Positions 1-5,038 of a stretch of 5,038 bases of DNA are shown here, piece by piece; positions within the stretch are counted from its first letter, which is position 1; every line of letters begins with the position of its first letter. Origin of the DNA: Dictyoglomaceae bacterium (GTDB lineage Bacteria; Dictyoglomota; Dictyoglomia; Dictyoglomales; Dictyoglomaceae); NCBI GenBank assembly GCA_028276205.1, contig JAPYWU010000118.1:1-5038 (forward strand). Reading direction: 5' to 3'. The notes under the pieces are model-generated. The model saw nothing but the letters and a program-made list of their open reading frames with translations. It did no database searches and had not been told where the DNA came from. The translations under genes and the position numbers were made by a program.

Positions 1-1
1 A

Positions 2-1948
2 TCCTTTGAAGAGATAACAGGATATACTTTGAATGAGGTGAAGGGAAAAAGAATACTATCTCCTGAGGAAGTTAAAAGACCATTTTATGAAAAGCATATC
101 TTAAATATACATTCTGGAAAATCTTTTATTGATAGAATGGTGGTAAAAAGAAAAGATGGAGAAATAGTCCATGTGCTTATTAGCATAACACCTATAAAGG
201 ATAAAGATGGAAATATAAATTATTATGTAGGGACCATGATTGATATATCGGAGCAGGTCTTGTTGGAAAATGAATTAAGAGAAAGAGAAGAACGCCTAAA
301 AAGGGCATCGGAAATTGGAAAACTTGGATATTGGGATTGGGACATTATAAAGGATAAAATTACTTGGTCTGAGGAGGTTTATAAAATTTTTGGTAAAAAG
401 GAAGATGATTTTGGTAGTAATTACGAAAGCTTTTTAGAGCTTGTTCATGATGAAGATAAAGAATTTGTAGATAGAAGTGTAAAATCAGCTCTTTATGAAA
501 AAAAGCCTTACAGTATTGATCATAGAATAGTCCTTCCTGATGGATCTTTAAAAATTGTTCATGAAGAGGCAGAAGTAATTTTTGATGAGGAAGGAAATCC
601 TATAAGAATGTTTGGGACTGTTCAAGATATTACAGAAATCAAAAAATTAGAGGAGGAATTAAGGAAGCATAGTGAAGAGTTAGAAGAATTAGTAAAAGAA
701 AGGACAAAAGATCTTGAAGATTATATTAGAAAACTCTATAAACTTTATGAAATAAGCTACTCCTTTAAAGAAAATTCTTATGAGTTTGCAAAATTTGTGT
801 TGAAGGAATTGGTCCATATGTTAGATGTGGATTTTGCAACATTGGGAAAGGTAAAAGAGGATAAATGGATTGCATATGCTACTTCTGCAAAAGAAGCCCT
901 TTTAGTTAAAGAAAGGACACTTCTTCCTTTAAAGGAGACTTTTTGTGATATTGTGTTCAAAACCCAAAAACCCCTTGTCATAAATGATGCTTTAAATCAT
1001 GAAGAATATAAGAATCACCCAGCTTATTTAGATCGCAAAATAAGATCATATCTTGGAGTGCCAGTTTTCATAGGAGATAAATTTTTTGGGGTTTTAGCAA
1101 GTTTCAGTAGATCACCCCATAATTATTCTGAATATGATGTGATTATTCATCAACTTTTAGCAAAAAGGATTGAGTTTGAATTTATAAGAGAAAAGTATGA
1201 AAATGAGCTAAAAATTGCCCTAAAAAATGCAGAGATAGCAAATAAGGCAAAGTCAGATTTTATTGCCAGTATGTCCCATGAATTAAGAACCCCTTTAAAT
1301 GCTATTATTGGATTTTCAGAGGTTCTGTTAGAAGAATATTTTGGTCCACTAAATGAGAAGCAAAAAGAATATATAAAGGATATTCTTGAGAGTAGTAAAT
1401 ATCTACTTTCTTTAATAAATGATATTTTGGATCTTTCTAAGATTGAAGCAGGAAAAATGGAGCTTGAAATCTCTGATATCAATATTAAAGATTTATTAGA
1501 GGATAGCCTAATGATTATAAGGGAAAGAGCAAGGGTACATAATATCCAATTGGAAGTTGTTCTATGTTCTGAACTTGAAAATTTAGTTATTAAAGCAGAT
1601 GAGAGAAAATTAAAGCAGGTTATGTATAATCTCTTATCTAATGCAGTAAAATTTACTCCTGATGGAGGAAGAATAAAAATAGAAGTGGGAATAGAGAAGG
1701 GATATCTTAAAGTATCTGTTGAAGACAATGGAATTGGAATTCCCAAGGAGTATTTGGAGAAAATTTTTGAGCCTTTCTTCCAGATAAAGAATGCCTATAA
1801 AAATAAACCTTCAGGGGCAGGATTGGGACTTTCTATTGCAAAGACTATTGTAGAACTTCATGGGGGAAAGATATGGGCAGAAAGTGAAGGAGAAGGAAAG
1901 GGAAGTAAATTTACTTTTATAATTCCTATAAAAAGGGATGGCAAATGA
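2..1948 (+). CDS. Sensor histidine kinase (PAS-PAS-GAF-HisKA-HATPase), 5'-truncated by window edge
   Basis: This is an ATP-dependent autophosphorylating kinase that passes phosphate to a response regulator, almost certainly the next gene. The frame is open to the window edge. Codons before the TTG at 29 read SFEEITGYT, a typical PAS helix, so that TTG is internal and the true start is upstream. Numbering from codon 2-4, the visible order is: rest of a PAS domain and its PAC part (1-86); a second PAS with the GYWDWD motif (about 96-212); a coiled signalling helix (213-246); GAF (about 255-395); a second helix; HisKA (about 419-486) with phospho-acceptor His426 in SMSHELRTPLN; and HATPase_c (about 528-643) with N box NLLSNAVKF, G1 DNGIGIP, F box FEPFFQ and G2 GAGLGLS. 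All catalytic boxes look intact. No membrane segment or C-terminal receiver is visible, so the visible part is cytosolic. The PAS/GAF ligand cannot be told from sequence. The stop overlaps the next gene's start. Confidence 0.95.
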   Translation, partial: SFEEITGYTLNEVKGKRILSPEEVKRPFYEKHILNIHSGKSFIDRMVVKRKDGEIVHVLISITPIKDKDGNINYYVGTMIDISEQVLLENELREREERLKRASEIGKLGYWDWDIIKDKITWSEEVYKIFGKKEDDFGSNYESFLELVHDEDKEFVDRSVKSALYEKKPYSIDHRIVLPDGSLKIVHEEAEVIFDEEGNPIRMFGTVQDITEIKKLEEELRKHSEELEELVKERTKDLEDYIRKLYKLYEISYSFKENSYEFAKFVLKELVHMLDVDFATLGKVKEDKWIAYATSAKEALLVKERTLLPLKETFCDIVFKTQKPLVINDALNHEEYKNHPAYLDRKIRSYLGVPVFIGDKFFGVLASFSRSPHNYSEYDVIIHQLLAKRIEFEFIREKYENELKIALKNAEIANKAKSDFIASMSHELRTPLNAIIGFSEVLLEEYFGPLNEKQKEYIKDILESSKYLLSLINDILDLSKIEAGKMELEISDINIKDLLEDSLMIIRERARVHNIQLEVVLCSELENLVIKADERKLKQVMYNLLSNAVKFTPDGGRIKIEVGIEKGYLKVSVEDNGIGIPKEYLEKIFEPFFQIKNAYKNKPSGAGLGLSIAKTIVELHGGKIWAESEGEGKGSKFTFIIPIKRDGK

Positions 1949-3045
1949 AAAAGCCAAAAATTTTAGTAGTAGATGATGATGAGAGAAATTTGAAAGTAGT
2001 TTCTGCAATGCTTGCTCCTTTAGAATATGAAGTTATATTGGCAAGGGATGGGATTGAAGCATTAGAAAGGGTAGAAAAAGAGAAACCTGATGTAATTTTA
2101 TTGGATATTATGATGCCTAAAATGGATGGATTTGAGGTATTAAAAATATTAAAGGAAAATGAAGAGACAAAAATTATTCCTGTAGTTATGGTTACTGCTT
2201 TGAAGGAAGTGGAAGACAGAGCAAAAGCCTTAGAACTTGGAGCTGATGACTTTCTAACAAAGCCTGTTGAAAAATTAGAGTTAAGAGCAAGGGTAAAATC
2301 ATTAATAAATGTAAAAAGATATTATGATCATATGAGAAATTATCAAAAAGAATTGGAAGAAGAAGTAGAAAAAAGAACTCTTGAGCTTAAAGAAGCATAT
2401 AAAAAGATAAAAAGGGCATCTTTGGATACTATCTATAGATTGGCAAGGGCTGCAGAATATAAAGATGAGGATACAGGCGATCATATTCAAAGGGTAAGCC
2501 ACTTTGCAGAAATTGTTGCAAGAAAGATGGGAATGGATGAGAATTTTTGTGAGAACATTTTATACTCTGCACCTATGCATGATATAGGAAAAATTGGAAT
2601 TCCTGATCATATACTTTTAAAGCCTGGAAAATTAAATCCAGAAGAATGGGAGATTATGAAGAAACATACTATCATTGGAGCAAAAATATTAGAGGGATCT
2701 GATGTAGAGTTTATAAAAATGGCGGAGATTATAGCATTAACTCATCATGAAAGATGGGATGGAAAGGGATATCCCAAAGATCTTAAGGGAGAAGAGATTC
2801 CTCTTCCTGGAAGAATTACTGCTATAGCGGATGTTTTTGATGCCCTTTGCTCTAAAAGACCCTACAAACCTGCGTATCCTATAGATGAGGTTTTAAAAAT
2901 TATAAAGGAAGAGGAGGGAAAACATTTTGATCCCAAGGTAGTTTCTGCTTTCTTTTCAGGAATTGATGAAATATTGGATATAAAAGAAAGATTCAAAAAT
3001 GAAGGTGAAAGTTTACTATTAAAGATAATGAGAGGAGAAATTTGA
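1945..3045 (+). CDS. RpfG-like response regulator: receiver plus HD-GYP cyclic-di-GMP phosphodiesterase
   Basis: This 366-residue cytosolic output protein has the usual RpfG-type length. The receiver (about 4-120) has the acidic pocket Asp10-Asp12, phospho-acceptor Asp54 in LLDIMMPKMDG, Thr84 and Lys106 (TKP). A charged coiled coil (about 129-158) leads to the HD-GYP domain (about 159-350). Its motifs are TGDH (His180), HDIGKIGIPD (His212, Asp213, Lys216), His241, HHERWDGKGYP (His267, His268 and the GYP) and ADVFDAL (Asp296). The whole metal-ligand set seems present, so it is predicted active. The family hydrolyses cyclic di-GMP to pGpG or GMP, and some members act on other cyclic dinucleotides. 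The ATG at 1945 lies in ATGA, overlapping the kinase stop. A weak Shine-Dalgarno AAAGGGA (1932-1938) precedes it, so translation is probably coupled. Inference: the upstream kinase controls its activity by phosphorylating Asp54. Confidence 0.96.
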   Translation: MKKPKILVVDDDERNLKVVSAMLAPLEYEVILARDGIEALERVEKEKPDVILLDIMMPKMDGFEVLKILKENEETKIIPVVMVTALKEVEDRAKALELGADDFLTKPVEKLELRARVKSLINVKRYYDHMRNYQKELEEEVEKRTLELKEAYKKIKRASLDTIYRLARAAEYKDEDTGDHIQRVSHFAEIVARKMGMDENFCENILYSAPMHDIGKIGIPDHILLKPGKLNPEEWEIMKKHTIIGAKILEGSDVEFIKMAEIIALTHHERWDGKGYPKDLKGEEIPLPGRITAIADVFDALCSKRPYKPAYPIDEVLKIIKEEEGKHFDPKVVSAFFSGIDEILDIKERFKNEGESLLLKIMRGEI

Positions 3046-3119
3046 TTTTTTAATCGTATATCTTAAATACTATAATATTAAAAGACACATTTAAATAAGA
3101 CTCGATAATGTAGGAAGTA

Positions 3120-3156
3120 AAAGTACAATAAGGGATTATTTTTCATATTGTACTTT
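3120..3156. terminator. 11-bp perfect inverted repeat, possible weak or bidirectional terminator
   Basis: AAAGTACAATA at 3120-3130 is exactly complementary to TATTGTACTTT at 3146-3156, with a 15-base loop. It sits 75 bases past the HD-GYP stop, between convergent genes, where a terminator is expected. The stem is AT-rich with only two G-C pairs. The T-rich tract (TTTGTTTTGGTTTT, about 3160-3173) starts a few bases after the stem rather than directly on it, so this is not a textbook terminator. On the minus strand the stem runs directly into TTTT, so it could also act on transcripts coming from the deacetylase side. Confidence 0.35.
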
Positions 3157-3392
3157 AAATTTGTTTTGGTTTTACAAAAGGAATGAAAAATAGTGAAATT
3201 AATTCTGAGATTTAAGAAACATAACATTATTTAGTAATTAAAATTTATAAGGAGATTCTAATTGATAAATTTAACTTTGATAATTTACAGCTATTATTCC
3301 ATTTTAATGAATATAAATCCTAAATAAATACCCCTCTTTTTCAAGAGATAACTTATTATTATCTTATTAAAGATTCTTATCTAAGCATTCTC

Positions 3393-3406
3393 AGAAAAAT
3401 TTTTCT
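3393..3406. repeat. 14-bp perfect palindrome
   Basis: AGAAAAATTTTTCT reads the same on both strands. It could be a dimeric protein site or simply a chance product of A/T runs in a 21% G+C stretch. No promoter or gene is attached to it. Confidence 0.3.
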
Positions 3407-3498
3407 ATGTACCCTTTATAAGATAGGCAAATATAGAATTTTCTTATAATAATAACCTTTTTGAAGATTAATTATACTATTGATTTATAGTTATAAAA

Positions 3499-3534
3499 AG
3501 AAATTTTGCTGGAAGGAATTTGTAGAAAATTTCT
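3499..3534. repeat. 9-bp inverted repeat with 18-base spacer
   Basis: AGAAATTTT at 3499-3507 is complementary to AAAATTTCT at 3526-3534. The spacer (GCTGGAAGGAATTTGTAG) has more G than its surroundings. It lies about 110 bases past the deacetylase stop on the minus strand. No T tract typical of a terminator follows directly on either strand, so its role is unclear. Confidence 0.3.
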
Positions 3535-3644
3535 ATCAACTTAAATAGGAGCTAAAAGGCTTAAATACCTCTCTTCAAAACCTATTTTATAAAATTTAGA
3601 AAGATAATGGTTTAATTTTTTGCTTATTGGATAAATTTAAAAAA

Positions 3645-4538
3645 TTAAATAAATGCTTTCTTTAATTCTCTCCAGGAAATTATTCTTATTTTTTCTTCCT
3701 TTATTACTTTTCTTACCTCTTCATCTTTGAAGATTAAATATTCCCAGACCCTTTTTTCCCAGGTAGGATTTATTGCTTTTATCTCTTCACTCTCAATGGC
3801 AGGATGAATAACAATCTCTGATATTCCGGGTTTTAAATTTTTTAATAGATTGATAATCATGTTTTTAAAAGAAGAATAATCAGGACAGTTTGGAAGATCG
3901 TAAGGATAAAGGATAAGGTTATCAATTATAGGAATTCTTTTTTCTTTTGCCATTTCTACCAAATTCATATGTAATTTTAAAATATCATCTGGCATTTTTA
4001 TAAGCATTTCGGGAGATAGTGTTCTTGGTAATCTAAAAGGAAGATTTCTTTCTTTACATATTTGGAAAACTATAGGAATAAAAGTTTTTCCTGAAAATCC
4101 ATATAAACTTCCCATATGGGAATCAAGATGAGTAGGATTTATTCCAAGCTTAATAGCAAGGAGAATTTGATTTCTTATTTCTTCTTCTACTTCTTCGGGT
4201 TTTGCATTTTTCTCAAATTCTTCCACTGTTTCATAAAAATATCCATATTTATCTATTAAGGATTCTACAGTTTTATTTTTGGTCACAGGACCCCATTTAT
4301 AGTTTTTCCATTCACTGGTAAAGGTTAAATGAACTCCTATATCAACCTCTGGATGAGATTTACAAAACTCTTCTACCTCTTTTATCCATGGGCATGGTGT
4401 CATGCAAGTTGCAGAGGAGATGACTTTCTCTTCTAAAAGTTGAAAGATAGCGACATTAACAGAATGGCATATTCCAAGATCATCAGCGTTGATGATTAAA
4501 AGCTTTTTATGTTTATGTAAAGAATCTTTTCCTTCCAT
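3645..4538 (-). CDS. ChbG/YdjC-family carbohydrate deacetylase
   Basis: This 297-residue protein has no signal peptide or membrane segment and is probably cytosolic. It belongs to the YdjC-like family, metal-dependent enzymes that remove acetyl groups from N-acetylated sugars; E. coli ChbG acts on chito-oligosaccharides. Visible motifs are INADDLG (Asp19, Asp20) at the start of the barrel, GVHLT (His70), THLDSHMG (His137, Asp139, His141) and a late EIVIHPA (His245). Asp20, His70 and His137 fit the family metal site, and Asp19 the expected catalytic base. The C-terminal pattern, a charged helix then IISWRELKKAF, is also typical. It is a little longer than the roughly 250-residue E. coli protein but within family range. 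The ATG at 4538 has a well-placed GGAGAG upstream, and the conserved strand begins about 12 residues in, so this start is good. It appears to be a single-gene unit. The true substrate is unknown: no sugar transporter or kinase is in view. Confidence 0.93.
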   Translation of the reverse strand: MEGKDSLHKHKKLLIINADDLGICHSVNVAIFQLLEEKVISSATCMTPCPWIKEVEEFCKSHPEVDIGVHLTFTSEWKNYKWGPVTKNKTVESLIDKYGYFYETVEEFEKNAKPEEVEEEIRNQILLAIKLGINPTHLDSHMGSLYGFSGKTFIPIVFQICKERNLPFRLPRTLSPEMLIKMPDDILKLHMNLVEMAKEKRIPIIDNLILYPYDLPNCPDYSSFKNMIINLLKNLKPGISEIVIHPAIESEEIKAINPTWEKRVWEYLIFKDEEVRKVIKEEKIRIISWRELKKAFI

Positions 4539-4541
4539 AAT

Positions 4542-4547
4542 CTCTCC
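4542..4547 (-). promoter_or_regulatory. Ribosome-binding site of the YdjC-family gene
   Basis: On the minus strand GGAGAG stands three bases before the ATG at 4538-4536 (five bases counted from GGAG). It supports this start over later in-frame codons. Confidence 0.7.
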
Positions 4548-4567
4548 ATATTTTTATATACTGGAGC

Positions 4568-4598
4568 CTTATATCTAAGATATGATAAACAAAGTAAA
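4568..4598 (-). promoter_or_regulatory. Possible sigma-A-type promoter of the YdjC-family gene
   Basis: Reading the minus strand, TTTACT (4598-4593) resembles a -35 box (4 of 6). TATAAG (4573-4568) resembles a -10 box (5 of 6) with a 19-base spacer; the overlapping GATATA (4575-4570) gives a 17-base spacer but a poorer match. A start near 4560 would leave a leader of about 20 bases holding the RBS. In such AT-rich DNA similar matches arise by chance. An alternative -10 (TAAAAT) lies farther upstream, near 4606-4611. Confidence 0.35.
4571..4583. promoter_or_regulatory. 13-bp palindrome overlapping the putative -10 region (possible operator)
   Basis: ATATCT-A-AGATAT is a perfect inverted repeat with a one-base centre. 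It overlaps the upstream edge of the candidate -10 box of the YdjC-family gene. That position would suit a repressor site, but the sequence is nearly all A/T and no regulator gene is visible, so this is a suggestion only. Confidence 0.25.
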
Positions 4599-4693
4599 TT
4601 TATATATAATTTTACCACTTCCCTCTTTTTTTATGTAATATCTGATTCATCTTTATTCTTTTATTTCTTTATACTGGCTGTCTTTATATCTAT
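4599..4693. other. Intergenic spacer between the deacetylase promoter and the decayed region
   Basis: The plus strand is T/C-rich. Apart from the second copy of the direct repeat and a possible alternative -10 (TAAAAT on the minus strand), nothing is recognisable. A 12-codon minus-strand frame starting MNQILHKK is too short to support as a gene. Confidence 0.5.
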
Positions 4694-5038
4694 TTACACG
4701 AACACTATCCAAAATTTTGAGAGTGTTCTAAAAATTCCTATATAAGAAAAGAAAAGACTAATCTCTTCCTCCTTTTTCATATTCCCTAATATACTCTCTA
4801 TTCTATTGAATATCTTTTTATGCTTTGTCTCTTAATAAAATATTCACCATTAAGCTCTATACCTCCCTCTATAATCTCTTTTGCTATCTTTACTTCACTC
4901 TCATAGGCTTTCCTGTCTTAACTCCCATTACTATGTTCTTATTTATGTCCTTCCTTACGAATCTGTGATTGAGATTTGAGATATATGGGTGATTTCTTTA
5001 TTCTTTCCTTTTGATTTTATAAAAAGAAGAGCTGTAAA
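4694..5038 (-). pseudogene. Decayed minus-strand coding remnant, possibly a transposase fragment, cut by window edge
   Basis: Short open stretches in all three minus frames follow one another. One (5038-4955) is open from the window edge and contains KEITHISQISITDS. A second (4997-4890) contains RFVRKDINKNIVMGVKTGK. A third (4917-4798) contains KAYESEVKIAKEIIEGG and ELNGEYFIKR. A fourth (4831-4694) contains KKIFNRIESILGNMKKEEE. They overlap only at their ends, as expected of one gene broken by frameshifts. The plus strand here is strongly C over G (about 43 C to 11 G in 4741-4920 by hand count), the same bias as over the intact minus-strand gene next door. Near 4820 a third frame reads RDKA just before KKIF, which would fit the DKAYDS-type motif of DDE transposases. 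That identity is a guess. An unrelated decayed gene is equally possible. Confidence 0.4.
4700..4728. repeat. Imperfect palindrome GAACACT...AGTGTTC with AAAATTTT centre
   Basis: GAACACTATC (4700-4709) pairs with GAGAGTGTTC (4719-4728) at nine of ten positions. The spacer contains AAAATTTT (4711-4718), itself a palindrome. The G-C pairs make this the strongest stem in the window. It lies at the downstream end of the broken minus-strand reading frame, so it could be that gene's old terminator, although no clean T tract follows on the minus strand. The flank GGATAGTGTTCGTGTAAA (minus strand) also reminds me of terminal repeats of IS256-type elements. That is from memory only. Confidence 0.5.

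Larger units (their letters stand above)
3046..3644. other. Long AT-rich convergent intergenic gap, no supported gene
   Basis: This gap separates the ends of two convergent genes. Over 3061-3600 a hand count gives about 115 G+C in 540 bases (21%), clearly below the neighbouring genes. G and C are roughly balanced, unlike the strongly purine-rich coding strands nearby. All frames are broken by frequent stops. It holds several inverted repeats (listed separately), a T-rich run just after the HD-GYP stop, and a good Shine-Dalgarno (AAGGAG, 3249-3254) before a TTG that opens only 21 codons. It could be degraded sequence from a lost gene or element, or it could carry an untranslated RNA. I see no firm sign of either. 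Confidence 0.7.
4557..4692. repeat. Imperfect direct repeat pair (4557-4577 and 4670-4692)
   Basis: Both copies begin TATACTGG and end TTATATCTA, with four different bases between them in copy one (AGCC) and six in copy two (CTGTCT). They are about 113 bases apart. Copy one contains the candidate -10 region of the YdjC-family gene. Copy two lies next to the palindrome at 4700-4728. They may be duplicated promoter-proximal DNA, a shared binding site, or chance similarity. Confidence 0.35.

Noticed and set aside
778..981. Minus-strand open frame within the GAF region
   Set aside because: It is an antisense shadow of conserved plus-strand coding, with no RBS or family resemblance.
1150..1746. 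198-codon open frame on the minus strand inside the kinase gene
   Set aside because: It lies opposite the HisKA/HATPase region, whose motifs are unmistakable on the plus strand. Its Ser/Leu/Ile-rich translation is typical of an antisense shadow.
1811..2008. Minus-strand open frame across the kinase/regulator junction
   Set aside because: It runs opposite the end of the HATPase domain and the start of the receiver; no independent coding evidence.
2302..2502. Minus-strand open frame opposite the coiled-coil linker, rich in Phe and Ile
   Set aside because: A Lys/Glu-rich helix on one strand automatically gives a Phe/Leu/Ser-rich, stop-poor frame on the other.
3334..3347. CTCTT-TTTC-AAGAG mini-hairpin
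   Set aside because: A five-base stem is too short to support a function.
3635..3650. ATTTAA-AAAA-TTAAAT stem at the deacetylase stop as a terminator
   Set aside because: It is only A/T, overlaps the stop codon, and would be very weak at high temperature.
4694..4780. 28-codon minus-strand frame starting MKKEEEISLFF as a small gene
   Set aside because: It has a plausible ATG but continues an open frame from upstream and ends inside the palindrome, so it is better read as part of the decayed region.
3046..5038. tRNA, rRNA, CRISPR array or riboswitch in the non-coding parts
   Set aside because: No cloverleaf-like or GC-rich conserved core and no regularly spaced repeats were seen on either strand.

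Overview
The window looks like chromosome from a low-GC, probably thermophilic bacterium. The genes are rich in Lys, Glu and Ile, use AGA/AGG for Arg and ATA for Ile heavily, and two run into each other in an ATGA overlap. Dictyoglomus or a similar AT-rich thermophile is my best guess. It rests on composition and general feel, not on a database match.

Positions 2-3045 (+ strand) hold a two-gene signalling operon. The first gene is the C-terminal part of a soluble-looking sensor histidine kinase with the order PAS-PAS-GAF-HisKA-HATPase; its start lies before the window. The second, overlapping by four bases, is an RpfG-type response regulator: a receiver domain joined by a coiled coil to an HD-GYP cyclic-dinucleotide phosphodiesterase. 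The simplest reading is that the kinase senses a cytoplasmic cue and phosphorylates the receiver, and the HD-GYP domain then lowers cyclic di-GMP.

Positions 3046-3644 form an unusually long, very AT-rich gap (about 21% G+C by hand count) between convergent genes. It holds several inverted repeats and an orphan ribosome-binding site, but no gene I can support.

Positions 3645-4538 (- strand) encode a complete ChbG/YdjC-family metal-dependent carbohydrate deacetylase, with its own RBS and a plausible promoter carrying a small palindrome. It is on the opposite strand from the signalling operon and nothing shows a functional link.

Positions 4539-5038 contain no intact gene. They hold the deacetylase promoter, an imperfect direct repeat, a strong imperfect palindrome at 4700-4728, and a minus-strand stretch (about 4694-5038) that reads like a coding sequence broken by frameshifts and stops, perhaps a decayed transposase. 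I saw no tRNA, rRNA, CRISPR array or clear previously undescribed system. The most interesting items are the tightly coupled kinase/HD-GYP pair and the decayed right-hand region.
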